DNA of 64,000 nucleotides from Rheinheimera sp. (GCF_030690345.1 NZ_JAUYGV010000001.1:682001-746000), one strand, 5' to 3'; counted from the stretch's first letter, positions 1-10,058 are shown. Numbers and translations are program-made. Notes: generated by a model from the sequence alone, not told the origin.

Positions 1-962
1 GTGGCTCTATCGGAATAAACACTTGTCACAGAAACGCCAAATGGGATTTTCAGATCCCATGCATTGAAACCTACCCATTCCAAAGCAACTGCAACCTCGT
101 CTCTGTCACCGTTGGGAGCGTCAGACAGATGCTCGTATACTAGCGAAGGTCTTAAGGCATACAACTGTAATGGTGGAGGCGTTATCAAATCATCAGTTCT
201 AGAAAAGTGGTCACGATATATCCAAGACGTAAATGCGACATCTATAAAGGTTTGGAAACGAGAATTATCGGAGAACTTATCCCATTTAGCCTCTTGAATA
301 GCGACATATGCATTATGCTCTTGGGCAGCATTTAGCCGCTGGAAAATGGAAAGCTTTCTATTAATTTTGTTGAATGCATCGAAAACCTCCACGCAGTCTT
401 TTGCATCAGAAAAACGATTAGCACAGTATGTGTTTTGTTCTGTATTCAGCTTAAACCGCTCGCTCGCTTGGCTTGGAAGACCTGTAGTGGTTGTTAAGAA
501 ATACTCCCTTTCAAAATCACGCGGCCTCGAATCAAAACTGGCAGGCATAGGAACCCCTCGACGAATTGGAAGAGTCGTCTCAGATCGCCAAGTGCTATAG
601 CTAATTTTCAATATATCAAACTTACTATCACCACTTAATGAAAATGCTCTGTCTAACTCGCTTAGATTTCTTTTTAAAATCTCACTTAGTTCGTTAGAAG
701 ACCAATAATCAGTAATTACTGGAGTGATTGATTTATCGTCAAAAATTGCTCTGCATGCCACAAGCGCTTTTTCAGTCACATATCTGTCGTATTCAACAAA
801 CCATTTGTTTAGAGTCAGACCTTTGGAAAGAATAATGTCAAAATCGCACTGGTTTTCAATGTATGAAGTTGCTAAGTCGAGATTACTTGACTCTGACTGT
901 TGAGCGAAACAAGCGCAGGAAAAAGAAAGTGCAACAATTAGTCCGGTTAAACGTATTTTCAT
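1..962 (-). CDS. Secreted protein of unknown function (3' part beyond window)
   Basis: An uninterrupted minus-strand frame runs from ATG at 962 to the window edge (320 codons visible, C-terminus missing). It begins with a signal peptide (MKIRLTGLIVALSFSCACFA, then QQSES), so the product is probably periplasmic or secreted. The mature part has four or five scattered cysteines and no motif I recognise. The start lies 15 nt after the stop of the alpha/beta hydrolase gene, with a GGATAG-like ribosome site, so the two are probably cotranscribed. Short plus-strand frames over this stretch are shadows. Codon use and base composition are visibly AT-richer than in the neighbouring gcv genes, suggesting acquired DNA. 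Function unknown; the reading frame itself is well supported by its length and signal peptide. Confidence 0.75.
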   Translation of the reverse strand, partial: MKIRLTGLIVALSFSCACFAQQSESSNLDLATSYIENQCDFDIILSKGLTLNKWFVEYDRYVTEKALVACRAIFDDKSITPVITDYWSSNELSEILKRNLSELDRAFSLSGDSKFDILKISYSTWRSETTLPIRRGVPMPASFDSRPRDFEREYFLTTTTGLPSQASERFKLNTEQNTYCANRFSDAKDCVEVFDAFNKINRKLSIFQRLNAAQEHNAYVAIQEAKWDKFSDNSRFQTFIDVAFTSWIYRDHFSRTDDLITPPPLQLYALRPSLVYEHLSDAPNGDRDEVAVALEWVGFNAWDLKIPFGVSVTSVYSDRA

Positions 963-977
963 CACTTTCTATCCTTA

Positions 978-2048
978 TTAGATTTTGAACTCGTCTCGCA
1001 TCTCATCTATCAGCTTGTAGACGTCAGTGAGGAGCTCGATTTTTTTCTTCATTTCACTGACACCCCCAGAGGTATCATCCAACGCTTCCAGCTTTGATTT
1101 AATCGTTTTGTAAGTATCAGAAATCAAACCTATCGCTGTTGTTTTTCGATATTCAGCTTGAGCAGCCCTGAAATCATTAAGATCAATACTTACAACGCCG
1201 TTGGTTGATAAGAATCTTCCCCCTACTTCAGGATCTGCGAAGTATTCACGTAGGTCGTGAGGGTTAACTCTCATTGAATTCGTGTCTTGGTATACTTTAT
1301 GGAGATCTCTAACGTGCTTGGTATTAATCAGCAGACCTTCATTTGGTAAGCGTGTGTAGCGTTTGAACCAGCAAAAAGGATCGAAATCATTGTATACAGG
1401 GTAAAACTCCTTACAGACTCCCGGTTTACTTGGGCTATGGTCAGTCACTATAGATGACATAGGATCATCCATTCGTGTAACCATGTGAGTGAGTCTAGAA
1501 ACGGTCGCTATTGACCACAATTGATCTAACCCAAAATTGATTGGGTCTAGCCGACTCGTATAGAGTTGCGTCAAGCAATCGTGAATAAATGCAGTACCCA
1601 ATGAATGAGCAACAATTATGAAATGTTGACCATTTAGATCATTGATAGATGCTTCAATTTCATCTCCAATTGCTTTGTGAAGCTTGATTAATTGATGACC
1701 GCGTAAAGCTCCCGTCAAATAAAAGAGAACATCTAGCACATGTGTGTACAAGAAATCATCACCATCAAATTCTGCAGTTACAGCAAGTATTTTCTGTATC
1801 AGACTGGGCGATAACGAGAGAGAATCTTTAATATCACCCTTGAGATGCGTAACAAATTCCTTTCTTTTCTCATCCCAGTATTCGGAGTAGTTGAATGCCT
1901 TTACGGTAAATGCATCATTGACATCGAAACTATTGTTGCCAAAAAATCCCATGCATTGCTGTAGCCCTACTTTAAATTCTTCTTTGACCGAAGCATCGGA
2001 ATGAGTTCCCATGCCGTGAATTAGAAGAACAACAGGTTTTCGTGCCAT
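978..2048 (-). CDS. Alpha/beta hydrolase (lipase-like), cytosolic
   Basis: 356 aa. The N-terminus reads VVLLIHGMGTH (residues 6-16), the oxyanion-hole strand of alpha/beta hydrolases. FIIVAHSLGTAFIHD (about 143-157) carries the GxSxG-type nucleophile elbow, here AHSLG with Ser149. Aspartates near residue 227 (YNDFDPF) and a His in NPHDLREYF are possible triad members. There is no signal peptide, so it should act in the cytoplasm; the substrate cannot be told. It resembles the lipase-like proteins often found in accessory islands. A degraded reading frame ends 2 nt upstream of its ATG, and a secreted protein gene starts 15 nt downstream, so it is the middle gene of a small minus-strand operon. 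The region is AT-richer than the gcv operon next to it. Confidence 0.8.
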   Translation of the reverse strand: MARKPVVLLIHGMGTHSDASVKEEFKVGLQQCMGFFGNNSFDVNDAFTVKAFNYSEYWDEKRKEFVTHLKGDIKDSLSLSPSLIQKILAVTAEFDGDDFLYTHVLDVLFYLTGALRGHQLIKLHKAIGDEIEASINDLNGQHFIIVAHSLGTAFIHDCLTQLYTSRLDPINFGLDQLWSIATVSRLTHMVTRMDDPMSSIVTDHSPSKPGVCKEFYPVYNDFDPFCWFKRYTRLPNEGLLINTKHVRDLHKVYQDTNSMRVNPHDLREYFADPEVGGRFLSTNGVVSIDLNDFRAAQAEYRKTTAIGLISDTYKTIKSKLEALDDTSGGVSEMKKKIELLTDVYKLIDEMRDEFKI

Positions 2049-2050
2049 AG

Positions 2051-2194
2051 TTATTTCCCTTCATAGTGTGCTACCAAAGGAAAATAAAATTCATATCCAT
2101 ATGAGACATCAGCACCGTCTGGTATTTGGTTAAATTTTGACCACAAGGTTGAAGTATTAGGCACTCCAAGCTCATGGTCAAGCAAAGCTCCTAT
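2051..2194 (-). pseudogene. Remnant 3' end of a gene upstream of the hydrolase
   Basis: A minus-strand frame of 47 sense codons ends with TAA at 2053-2051, 2 nt before the hydrolase ATG. It begins right after a TGA at 2197-2195 and has no ATG. The translation (LLDHELGVPNTSTLWSKF near the start, then YGYEFYFPLVAHYEGK at the end) looks protein-like rather than random. The tight spacing to the next gene is what one expects of an operon partner. I read it as the surviving C-terminus of a gene whose 5' part was lost at the junction with the gcv terminator. Alternatively it is a 44-aa small protein starting at TTG 2185 behind AGGAG, although that spacing is too short. Confidence 0.35.
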
Positions 2195-2228
2195 TCAGTA
2201 CGATCTTTCACTAATTTGCGTAACAGCA

Positions 2229-2262
2229 TAAAAAAAGCGGACCGTTAAGGTCCGCTTCTATC
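2229..2262 (-). terminator. Rho-independent terminator of the gcvTHP operon
   Basis: A 9-bp perfect stem, AAGCGGACC (2235-2243) with GGTCCGCTT (2249-2257), and loop GTTAA. On the minus strand it is followed by a run of T (the A run at 2231-2236). It lies about 100 nt past the gcvP stop. Confidence 0.8.
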
Positions 2263-2276
2263 TTTATTAGGCTAAA

Positions 2277-2330
2277 TTAACCAACTTAATTAAGATAACC
2301 ATCTAAATTAAATTATTAACCAACTTAATT
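2277..2330. repeat. 15-bp direct repeat in AT-rich gap after gcvP
   Basis: TTAACCAACTTAATT occurs at 2277-2291 and again at 2316-2330, 39 bp apart, in an otherwise AT-rich stretch between the gcvP stop and its terminator. No gene is seen here. It is probably a local duplication in the 3' untranslated region. Confidence 0.5.
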
Positions 2331-2355
2331 GCACATCCGCATAAGCACTAAGCGC

Positions 2356-5247
2356 TTACCGATACGCTTCCGGGCTTGGGCAAGAACAGATCAGGTTACG
2401 GTCGCCGTATACGTCGTCGATACGGGTAACCGTTGGCCAGAATTTGTTTTCTGCCACGAAGGCTGCCGGGAAGGCGGCGTACTGGCGCTCGTAGGCGCGG
2501 TCCCATGCCGGGTCGAAAATGTCTTGCATGGTATGCGGTGCGTACGCCAGTGGGTTGTTGTCTACTGTCCACTCGCCGGCTTCTACCTTGGCAATTTCGC
2601 TGCGGATGGTGCTCATCGCTTCAATAAACTTATCCAGCTCGGCTTTGCTTTCTGATTCGGTTGGCTCAATCATCAGCGTGCCGGCTACCGGGAAGCTCAT
2701 TGTTGGTGAGTGGTAACCAAAGTCCATTAAACGCTTGGCTATATCCATCTCGGTAATGCCGCTGGCTTCTTTTAACGGGCGAATGTCGATAATACATTCG
2801 TGCGCTACCCGGCCGTTGGTGCCGCGGTACAATACCGGGAATAACGGGTCGAGTTTTTTCGCCATGTAGTTAGCGTTCAGGATGGCGTATTCAGTAGCTT
2901 GTTTTAAGCCCTCGCCGCCCATCATGGCAATATACATCCAGCTGATTGGCAATATACCGGCGCTACCGAACGGTGCCGCTGATACGGCGCCGTTATCGCT
3001 ACCGGTGCCATCAATGCTTACCACTGCGTGGTTAGGCAGGAACGGTGCTAAATGGCTTTTAACGCCAATAGGACCCATGCCCGGGCCGCCACCGCCGTGT
3101 GGAATACAGAAAGTTTTGTGCAGGTTTAAGTGCGATACGTCTGAGCCGATAAAGCCAGGTGCCGTTAAGCCTACCTGAGCATTCATATTGGCGCCGTCCA
3201 TATACACCTGGCCGCCGTAGCTGTGAATAATGTCGCACAACTCACGGATACTCTCTTCAAATACACCATGGGTAGACGGATAAGTCACCATGATAGCGGC
3301 TAAGCGGTCGCCCACTTCGGCAGCTTTGGCTTTTAAATCGGCCATGTCGATATTGCCGCGCTTGTCGCACTCTACCAGTACTACGTCGTAGCTGGTCATG
3401 GCGGCAGTGGCCGGGTTAGTACCGTGCGCCGATACCGGAATTAAACAGATATTACGATGGCCTTCGCCGCGGCTTTCATGATACTTACGGATCGCCACCA
3501 TACCGGCGTACTCACCCTGAGCACCCGAGTTTGGTTGCATAGAGATATTGTCGTAACCGGTGATGTTTACCAGCCAGTCACCCAGTTGGTTAATCATCTC
3601 GTAATAACCTTCGGCCTGGTCGCGCGGCACGAACGGGTGCAGCGAGCCAAATTCAGGCCAGGTTACCGGGATCATCTCGGCGGTAGCGTTTAGCTTCATG
3701 GTGCATGAGCCTAACGAAATCATCGAGTGGTTTAACGATAAGTCTTTGTTTTCCAGCTTTTTGATATAACGCAGCATCTCAGTTTCACTGTGATACTGGT
3801 TAAATACCGGGTGGCCCAGCACGCTGTCGTTGCGCACTAAATCGGCCGGAATAGACTTGCTGCCATCAGCTACGATAGCGGCATCCAGCGCATCCACGCT
3901 TAAGCCGTGGCCTGCGCCCAGTACGATATCAAACAGCTCAGCAATATCCGCGCTGTTGGTGGCTTCATGGAAGCTTACCGCTAACGAATCAGCTACGTCG
4001 GTACGCAGGTTAACACCGGCGGCTAAAGCACGTTTAACCACGGCGGCACGGTCGCTTACGGTAAAGGTAATGGTATCGAACCAGTGGCTGTTTACCAACG
4101 CCACGCCTTTGGCTTGTAAGCCGGCGGCAAAAATATCGGCATTGCGGTGAATACGCTGCGCGATATTTTTCAGCCCCTGCGGGCCGTGGTATACGGCATA
4201 GAACGAGGCCATATTGGCCAGTAATACCTGGGCAGTACAGATGTTCGAGTTAGCTTTTTCACGGCGGATATGCTGCTCGCGCGTTTGCATTGCCATACGC
4301 AGTGCCTGATTACCGCGACGGTCTTTCGACACGCCGATAATACGGCCCGGCATAGAGCGCTTGTAGGCATCACGGGTAGCAAAAAACGCGGCGTGCGGGC
4401 CGCCGTAAGCCATAGGCACACCAAAACGCTGGGCAGAGCCTAAAACCACGTCGGCACCTAATTGGCCAGGCGCCTTTAACAGCAGCAGTGCCATAGGATC
4501 GGTAGCAACAGCCACTATGGCCTTTTTCGCCTGTAACGCCGCGATTAATGCGCTGTCGTTACGGATATCGCCGTTAGTAGTTGGGTATTGAATAAGGGCA
4601 CCAAATACATCGTGCTCAGCCGCATCGGCCGCCTTGCCAACTACAATGTCAAAACCAAACATTTCAGCGCGGGTTTTTACCACGTCGATAGTTTGCGGGT
4701 GTACATCGTCGCTAATAAAGTACAGGTTAGACTTGCTCTTGGTTACGCGCTTTGCCAAAGCCATGGCTTCAGCAGCGGCGGTGGCTTCGTCCAGCAACGA
4801 GGCGCTGGCCAGCTCCATACCGGTTAAATCCAGCGTTAATTGCTGGAAGTTTAACAGCGATTCAAGGCGGCCCTGGGCAATTTCCGGCTGGTATGGCGTG
4901 TACGCCGTGTACCAGCCCGGGTTTTCCAGCACATTACGCAGGATCACATTCGGCGTTAACGTCGGGTGATAGCCCATACCAATGTAAGATTTGAACATTT
5001 TGTTCTTTGCCGCAGCTTGCTTTAACACAGCTAACGCATCGGCTTCGGTGCGGGCCGGGCCGGTGGCCAGTGGCGTCGTCAGGCGGATATCCGCCGGTAC
5101 CGTTTGGGCAATCAGCGCTTCAATGCTGTCTACACCCAGCTCACTTAGCATGGCAGCGGTTTCTGCCGCGTCCGGGCCAATATGGCGCTGAATAAATTCG
5201 TCGTGGTTCGCAAGTTGCGACAGGGTTTTCACAGCGGAGTTGGTCAT
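2356..5247 (-). CDS. gcvP: Glycine dehydrogenase (decarboxylating), P protein
   Basis: 963 aa, the single-chain form typical of gammaproteobacteria. It is the PLP-dependent P protein of the glycine cleavage system: it decarboxylates glycine and passes the aminomethyl group to the lipoyl arm of GcvH. The N-terminus has the family sequence FIQRHIGP. The PLP lysine lies in [18 protein letters not shown] in the C-terminal half, and both aminotransferase-like halves are present (for example [29 protein letters not shown] motifs in the first half). It is the last gene of gcvT-gcvH-gcvP on the minus strand, 105 nt after gcvH, and is closed by a strong terminator at 2229-2262. The gcvH-gcvP gap contains a hairpin (5288-5331). 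Full length and intact. Confidence 0.98.
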   Translation of the reverse strand: MTNSAVKTLSQLANHDEFIQRHIGPDAAETAAMLSELGVDSIEALIAQTVPADIRLTTPLATGPARTEADALAVLKQAAAKNKMFKSYIGMGYHPTLTPNVILRNVLENPGWYTAYTPYQPEIAQGRLESLLNFQQLTLDLTGMELASASLLDEATAAAEAMALAKRVTKSKSNLYFISDDVHPQTIDVVKTRAEMFGFDIVVGKAADAAEHDVFGALIQYPTTNGDIRNDSALIAALQAKKAIVAVATDPMALLLLKAPGQLGADVVLGSAQRFGVPMAYGGPHAAFFATRDAYKRSMPGRIIGVSKDRRGNQALRMAMQTREQHIRREKANSNICTAQVLLANMASFYAVYHGPQGLKNIAQRIHRNADIFAAGLQAKGVALVNSHWFDTITFTVSDRAAVVKRALAAGVNLRTDVADSLAVSFHEATNSADIAELFDIVLGAGHGLSVDALDAAIVADGSKSIPADLVRNDSVLGHPVFNQYHSETEMLRYIKKLENKDLSLNHSMISLGSCTMKLNATAEMIPVTWPEFGSLHPFVPRDQAEGYYEMINQLGDWLVNITGYDNISMQPNSGAQGEYAGMVAIRKYHESRGEGHRNICLIPVSAHGTNPATAAMTSYDVVLVECDKRGNIDMADLKAKAAEVGDRLAAIMVTYPSTHGVFEESIRELCDIIHSYGGQVYMDGANMNAQVGLTAPGFIGSDVSHLNLHKTFCIPHGGGGPGMGPIGVKSHLAPFLPNHAVVSIDGTGSDNGAVSAAPFGSAGILPISWMYIAMMGGEGLKQATEYAILNANYMAKKLDPLFPVLYRGTNGRVAHECIIDIRPLKEASGITEMDIAKRLMDFGYHSPTMSFPVAGTLMIEPTESESKAELDKFIEAMSTIRSEIAKVEAGEWTVDNNPLAYAPHTMQDIFDPAWDRAYERQYAAFPAAFVAENKFWPTVTRIDDVYGDRNLICSCPSPEAYR

Positions 5248-5287
5248 GCCTTGAATGTCCTGGTAAGGTTTCGTTGCTACTAAAGTT

Positions 5288-5331
5288 AAGCCCCGTGGCT
5301 TATACAGGTAATTTGTACGTGCACGGGGCTT
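5288..5331 (-). other. Inverted repeat between gcvH and gcvP
   Basis: AAGCCCCGTG (5288-5297) and CACGGGGCTT (5322-5331) form a perfect 10-bp stem around a 24-nt loop in the gap between gcvH and gcvP. There is no T run on the minus strand, so it is more likely an RNA processing or stability element than a terminator. Confidence 0.5.
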
Positions 5332-5352
5332 AAATGGATTTGCTAAGTTGGC

Positions 5353-5739
5353 TTACTCGTCGATAGAGTTTTTGTAGCCGGCAGCGTCTAACAGTGCTGA
5401 CAGTTCAGCAGTGTCCGACAGCTTAATTTTAAACATCCAGCCATCTTCGTACGGGCTGCTGTTTACCAGCTCCGGCGAGTCGGCCAGCGCTTCGTTAACT
5501 TCAACAATCTCGCCCGACAGCGGCGCATAAATATCAGAAGCAGCTTTTACAGACTCGGCTACTGCGCAGTCATCGCCCTGGGTTACAGCATCGCCTACGT
5601 CCGGCAGTTCAACAAACACCATATCACCCAGCAGGCCCTGAGCGTGTTCGGTAATACCTACAGTGTAGATACCGTTACCTTCATCGCGTGCCCACTCGTG
5701 GCTGCTGGCGTATTTCAATGTGTTAGGAATTGAGCTCAT
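5353..5739 (-). CDS. gcvH: Glycine cleavage system H protein
   Basis: 128 aa, the normal size of the lipoyl carrier of the glycine cleavage system. The lipoylation lysine is Lys65 in [15 protein letters not shown], the family signature. The protein shuttles the aminomethyl group from GcvP to GcvT. It sits between gcvT and gcvP on the minus strand, 57 nt after gcvT, in the standard T-H-P order. The N-terminus ([17 protein letters not shown]) matches the usual family start, so no alternative start is needed. No unusual feature. Confidence 0.98.
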   Translation of the reverse strand: MSSIPNTLKYASSHEWARDEGNGIYTVGITEHAQGLLGDMVFVELPDVGDAVTQGDDCAVAESVKAASDIYAPLSGEIVEVNEALADSPELVNSSPYEDGWMFKIKLSDTAELSALLDAAGYKNSIDE

Positions 5740-5796
5740 TGTTTAATCCTTAGCTGGTGTCTTTTAATTAATATAGTTTTTAATTACTGTCACAGT

Positions 5797-6876
5797 TTAG
5801 ATGACTTTCTTACCCATGCGCACGAAAGCAGGTTTAACCACTTTAACCGGCACCATCTTACCGCGAATATCTACTTCGGCTACATCGCCCACCGTGGCCG
5901 GTACCCGCGCCATCGCAATACTGTAACCCAGGGTTGGCGAGAAAGTACCGGAGGTAATTTCACCCTCGCCGCCCTCAACCACTACGCGCTGGCCATGGCG
6001 CAGTACGCCTTTTTGCTCCATTACCAAGCCCACCAGTTTAAAGGTGCCTTCGGCTTTATGTTGCTCAATAGCTTTACGGCCGATAAAGTTACGCTCTTCC
6101 GGGGCCCAGGCAATGGTCCAGCCCATATTGGCCGCCAATGGCGATACGCTTTCGTCCATATCCTGGCCGTATAAGTTCATGCCGGCTTCTAAACGCAAAG
6201 TATCACGCGCACCTAAACCGGCCGGGGCTACGCCGGCATCCAGCAGTTTTTGCCAAAAATCAGCAGCCTGCTCGTTTGGCAGCGCAATCTCGTAACCGTC
6301 TTCACCGGTGTAACCGGTAGTGGCAATAAATAACTCGCCGGCCTGCACACCAAAAAATGGCTTCATGCCCGCTACTGCAGCTTGTTGCTCAGCGTTTAAT
6401 AAGGTCGCAACTTTGGCTTTAGCATTCGGGCCCTGCACGGCAATCATGGCGAACTCAGGGCGTTCAGTTACTGTTACGTCAAAGGCTTTGGCTTCGCTGT
6501 TGATGTGAGCTAAGTCTTTTTCACGGGTGGCCGAGTTAACCACCAGGCGGAAGAAGTCTTCCTGCAGGAAATACACAATTAAATCGTCAATTACGCCGCC
6601 GGTTGCATTTAACATACCGCTGTACAGCGCCTTACCGGGGACAGTTAATTTAGCCACGTCATTGGCCAGTAAATAACGCAAAAAGGCGCGGGTATTGGCG
6701 CCTTTTAAGTCAACGATAGTCATATGAGAGACGTCGAACATCCCGGCATCGCGGCGTACCGCGTGGTGTTCTTCAATTTGTGAGCCGTAATTGATGGGCA
6801 TGTCCCAGCCGAAGAAGTCGACCATTTTGGCACCGGCTTCGAGGTGTTTGCCATGTAACGCAGTTTGATTGGCCAT
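5797..6876 (-). CDS. gcvT: Glycine cleavage system aminomethyltransferase, T protein
   Basis: 359 aa. It transfers the methylene group from the lipoyl arm of GcvH to tetrahydrofolate, releasing ammonia. The start ([27 protein letters not shown]) is the family N-terminus. VIDDLIVYF holds the conserved aspartate pair near residue 95, and [14 protein letters not shown] is a typical GcvT signature. The C-terminal barrel ends with [13 protein letters not shown]. It is the first gene of the gcv operon; a sigma-70-like promoter lies upstream (6982-7010). I saw no glycine riboswitch in the 190 nt before it. Confidence 0.98.
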   Translation of the reverse strand: MANQTALHGKHLEAGAKMVDFFGWDMPINYGSQIEEHHAVRRDAGMFDVSHMTIVDLKGANTRAFLRYLLANDVAKLTVPGKALYSGMLNATGGVIDDLIVYFLQEDFFRLVVNSATREKDLAHINSEAKAFDVTVTERPEFAMIAVQGPNAKAKVATLLNAEQQAAVAGMKPFFGVQAGELFIATTGYTGEDGYEIALPNEQAADFWQKLLDAGVAPAGLGARDTLRLEAGMNLYGQDMDESVSPLAANMGWTIAWAPEERNFIGRKAIEQHKAEGTFKLVGLVMEQKGVLRHGQRVVVEGGEGEITSGTFSPTLGYSIAMARVPATVGDVAEVDIRGKMVPVKVVKPAFVRMGKKVI

Positions 6877-6981
6877 TGCTATTTCCTGCTTATTGTAAGG
6901 CCCGCAAGGCGCCGGAAATTCAGCGCTACCGCACAGTTTTATGACAACTTATGCAGCACAGCGGATAAAAAAGGCAGCCGG

Positions 6982-7010
6982 ATTATAGCGCAAGGCAGCG
7001 CCGGCAAACA
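6982..7010 (-). promoter_or_regulatory. Candidate promoter of gcvTHP
   Basis: On the minus strand a perfect -10 box TATAAT (6987-6982) is preceded, with a 17-nt spacer, by TGTTTG (7010-7005), a weak -35 box. Transcription would begin near 6975, about 100 nt before gcvT. Confidence 0.5.
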
Positions 7011-7066
7011 GCCCCCGATTAATTAGTTTTTGTAATGCGACAGCGGTAATTACTAAAAAAACTAAC

Positions 7067-8290
7067 TCAGGCCGTACGGGCCGTTTTTGCCGCCGGCTGT
7101 GCCAGTTTTGGTAAGTCGCCACTGTTACCAAGGGCTGCAGCGATGATCTTGCTTTTTAACCAAGGCAATTGGTTTACGCCGCTCATACCGACAGCTCTTA
7201 CCAGCTTGAGCAGTGGCTGCTTATTACTGAAACCACGCTTAAAAGCTTCCATTGCCACGATCAGGGTTTGCGCCTCGGCCTTGCGCCAGCGCTCGTAACG
7301 CCGCAGCAGCCGGGTTTCGCTAAAATCTTTATTTGCCGCTACCGCTTCACTTATTAGTTCTGCTAATGCTGCAACATCCATCAGGCCTAAATTCATGCCC
7401 TGGCCGGCCAGCGGATGTATGCTGTGCGCCGCATCGGCGACCAACACCACCCGGCCGCGCAGCCAACTGCCGGCGTAGCGCATTTTCAGGCCAAAGGCTT
7501 TGGGTTTTGTCTGCAGTTGCAACACACCCAGCACACTGTTGCCGGCGGCACTAAGCGCCTGGTTAAACTGCTGCGCCGGCATAGCAAGCAACTGTGCGGC
7601 ACGTTCGGGGTTACAGCTCCAGACAATAGAGCACTGCTGTGGATCCGGCAGCGGCAACAGCGCCAGCGGCCCGGTGGGTAAAAACACCTGGCGTGCGGTG
7701 TTCTGATGCGGCAACTGTGTAGTAATAGTGGCGACTATGGCCTGCTGCTCGTAATCCCAATGTGCCAGCGGCAGTTGCATGCTGCTGCGTACCAGCGAAT
7801 TTACGCCATCGGCGCCTACCAGTAAGCGGCTTAGCAGTAGTTGCTGTTGGTTAATGTTAATTAACACATCGCGCTCACTTTGCACCAGGCTGTTGATGCT
7901 GCAGTTAAACTCTAAGCGCACATTAGTGTGCTGCTGCAATTGCTGATGCAAGGCAACACGGATTTGCTCGTTATCGCAAATCCAGCCCAGTTGTGGCAAG
8001 CGCTCTGTGGCGGCGTCAAATTCAATATTGGCAAAGCTGTCGGCATCCCACACCTGCATGCGGTTATAGCTTTGTGCTGTGGCGGCAATAGCCGGCCAGG
8101 CACCGGTATGGCTTAGCAGGCGCATTGATGCCGGGTTAAGCGCACTGACACGTTGATGGTTAATATTGCTGCTGTGCGGCGCACTGCCCTGCTCCAGCAC
8201 TACAATCTGCAGGCCCAGTGGCGCCAGCAACAATGCCAGGGTTAACCCGGCACTACCGGCACCAACAATAGTGATATCGACATTTTGCAT
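7067..8290 (-). CDS. ubiI: Ubiquinone biosynthesis hydroxylase, UbiI/VisC type
   Basis: 407 aa FAD-dependent monooxygenase of the UbiH/UbiF/UbiI family; in E. coli UbiI hydroxylates C5 of the ubiquinone ring precursor. The N-terminal dinucleotide site is DITIVGAGSAGLTLALLL (GxGxxG at 11-16). The second FAD motif is VADAAHSIHPLAGQGMNLG in the C-terminal half, ending in the usual hydrophobic tail. The assignment to UbiI rather than UbiH rests on position: it follows ubiH by 1 nt and precedes gcvT, as visC does in E. coli. The start codon is fixed by the adjacent ubiH stop. Which ring carbon it hydroxylates cannot be shown from sequence alone. Confidence 0.9.
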   Translation of the reverse strand: MQNVDITIVGAGSAGLTLALLLAPLGLQIVVLEQGSAPHSSNINHQRVSALNPASMRLLSHTGAWPAIAATAQSYNRMQVWDADSFANIEFDAATERLPQLGWICDNEQIRVALHQQLQQHTNVRLEFNCSINSLVQSERDVLININQQQLLLSRLLVGADGVNSLVRSSMQLPLAHWDYEQQAIVATITTQLPHQNTARQVFLPTGPLALLPLPDPQQCSIVWSCNPERAAQLLAMPAQQFNQALSAAGNSVLGVLQLQTKPKAFGLKMRYAGSWLRGRVVLVADAAHSIHPLAGQGMNLGLMDVAALAELISEAVAANKDFSETRLLRRYERWRKAEAQTLIVAMEAFKRGFSNKQPLLKLVRAVGMSGVNQLPWLKSKIIAAALGNSGDLPKLAQPAAKTARTA

Positions 8291-8291
8291 T

Positions 8292-9476
8292 CTAGCTCCG
8301 CAGCCCCATCGCCTGTTCGGCCAACGGGCGTTTTAATTCATCACATAATGTCATCGCCAGCAAGCCACCGTTACGCGCCAACGCCATTAAGCGCGAGCGG
8401 TTAGAGAAAATACGCACCAGCGCATCGGTGGCAGTGGTTACGGTGTTGATATCTTGCTGGCGTGCCTGCTGGTATGCGCGCAGCATGGCATAGCCGCCAA
8501 TATCCTCCGGCGCAGCGCTTAGCTGACGCACTAACTCAGCAATATCGCGCAGCGCCAGGTTAAAGCCCTGGCCGGCTATAGGGTGCACATTGTGCAGGCT
8601 GTTGCCGAGCAATGCCGTACGATGGCGCACTATATCGCCGCTTACACGAAGGCTAAGCGGGTAACAAGCCCGGCGCCCCACTGCGGTAAAAATACCGGCG
8701 CGATAACCAAAAGCCTGCTGTATATGCTCAACAAAGGCGGCATCGTCCAACTGCATAATCCGGTTTACTGCCGCCTCTTCTACGGTATATACCAGCGAAT
8801 AACGCTGCGCGTTAAGCGGCAACAATGCGATGGGGCCATGTTCGGTAAAACGCTCAAACGCAGTATGCTGATGGCCCTGCGCCAGTGCCAGGTTGGCAAT
8901 AACCGCATATTGCTGATAACGACGCTCCTGCACCGTAAAACCTGCCAGCGCACGGCTGGGGGATAAGCCACCTTCAGCAATAACCAGTAATCTAGTCTGC
9001 AATGTTGTGCCGTCATTTAAGGTCAGGTGCTGGTGCTGCTGCGTGGTGGTGATGCCGCTGATGGTATTGGGGGCAAAGCGTTGTAACTGTTTATATTGCG
9101 CCAGTTTGCCGGACAACACCGCGCCAAACGGTTCTACTTCCAGTACATATCCCAGCGCCTGTTGCTGATATTCCGCGGCGCTTAACTGCGTTTTGCCAAA
9201 ATGGCCGCGATCCGACACCTGAATATGCTTAATAGCACAGGCTTTGCCGGCCAGTTCAGCCCACAAGCCCCATTTTGCTAACAGCTCAACGCTGGCGGCA
9301 GCCAATGCTATGCTGCGGCTGTCAAAGCTGGTACTGCTGATTTGTTCTGCCTGCTGCTCAATAATGGCCAGCTTCAGCGCCGGGTTGGCCTGCAACAACG
9401 CCACCGCCAGGGTACTGCCGGCCATACCACCACCGGCAATAACAATATCGAACTGCTGCGGGGTTGCTGTACTCAT
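8292..9476 (-). CDS. ubiH: 2-octaprenyl-6-methoxyphenol hydroxylase UbiH
   Basis: 394 aa, a FAD monooxygenase of ubiquinone biosynthesis (C1 hydroxylation in E. coli). IVIAGGGMAGSTLAVALLQ is the N-terminal FAD site, with the GGGMAG form characteristic of UbiH. NVHPIAGQGFNLALRD is the second FAD motif, and its HPIAGQGFNLA version is typical of UbiH rather than UbiI. It is packed between ygfB (stop at 9477, directly abutting) and ubiI (1 nt), so translational coupling is likely. In E. coli pepP lies between ygfB and ubiH; here it is absent. Confidence 0.92.
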   Translation of the reverse strand: MSTATPQQFDIVIAGGGMAGSTLAVALLQANPALKLAIIEQQAEQISSTSFDSRSIALAAASVELLAKWGLWAELAGKACAIKHIQVSDRGHFGKTQLSAAEYQQQALGYVLEVEPFGAVLSGKLAQYKQLQRFAPNTISGITTTQQHQHLTLNDGTTLQTRLLVIAEGGLSPSRALAGFTVQERRYQQYAVIANLALAQGHQHTAFERFTEHGPIALLPLNAQRYSLVYTVEEAAVNRIMQLDDAAFVEHIQQAFGYRAGIFTAVGRRACYPLSLRVSGDIVRHRTALLGNSLHNVHPIAGQGFNLALRDIAELVRQLSAAPEDIGGYAMLRAYQQARQQDINTVTTATDALVRIFSNRSRLMALARNGGLLAMTLCDELKRPLAEQAMGLRS

Positions 9477-10058
9477 CTAATGCAATGTCTTATTGCTTAC
9501 CGGCTTCACACCGAACTTTTGCCCCACTTCGGTATAACAGGCCAGTACCATAATGCGGATATGCTCCAGCACCAGATAGTAGGCTTCTTCGTTCTCTTCG
9601 CTGCTGCCGTCATCGGTAGTGTGAATATCGATTTTGGTTACTTCGGTTAACTGATCCAGCGCTTCGCGTACATCATCTGATACCAGCGATAAATCAGTTT
9701 GCTGCACCGCAAAACCGACTAAAAACGCCTGGGTCCACTCCACCATGGCATCTAACCGCTCCGGCAGGCTGTCGTCGTCACTTGGCAGTAACATGCTGAA
9801 ACTAAAATCGTTTTGCGCTAATTGTTTGGCACTGTTTTCTATCAGGCTGATCACATGTTGTTTTACTTCGACCGGCAGCGCCTGGCCGTCGTTAAGAAAG
9901 TCGTGCAGCACCGGCATTAACTGCTGCGGCTCCGGATCGACTCCGGCGCTGAGCAGGCCGGCAATTAAACCATGCACTTCTGCGGCCGAGGCCATAACAT
10001 AGCCCTGGTCCAGCTTGTAAGTCCATTCATCGTAGCTTAGTAAAGAAAGGCTGCTCAT
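9477..10058 (-). CDS. ygfB: UPF0149 family protein YgfB
   Basis: 193 aa when started at ATG 10058 (MSSLSLLSYDEW); E. coli YgfB is 192 aa. A longer frame back to 10226 only adds unlike sequence that runs toward the 6S RNA promoter, so I reject it. Family features are VHGLIAGLLSAG near residue 30, the acidic central helices, and EEAYYLVLEHIRIMV near the C-terminus. The protein is small and cytosolic; members of the family are known as regulators or of unknown role. It is first in the minus-strand run ygfB-ubiH-ubiI and is divergent from 6S RNA, as in enteric bacteria. Confidence 0.92.
   Translation of the reverse strand: MSSLSLLSYDEWTYKLDQGYVMASAAEVHGLIAGLLSAGVDPEPQQLMPVLHDFLNDGQALPVEVKQHVISLIENSAKQLAQNDFSFSMLLPSDDDSLPERLDAMVEWTQAFLVGFAVQQTDLSLVSDDVREALDQLTEVTKIDIHTTDDGSSEENEEAYYLVLEHIRIMVLACYTEVGQKFGVKPVSNKTLH

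Noticed and set aside
64..600. Plus-strand frames of 77 and 84 codons at the left edge
   Set aside because: They are antisense to a long open minus-strand gene with a signal peptide and show no ribosome sites or protein-like composition.
6877..7066. Possible glycine riboswitch before gcvT
   Set aside because: I could not find the conserved glycine aptamer cores in the 190 nt; only a promoter-like TATAAT is visible. A covariance-model search would settle it.
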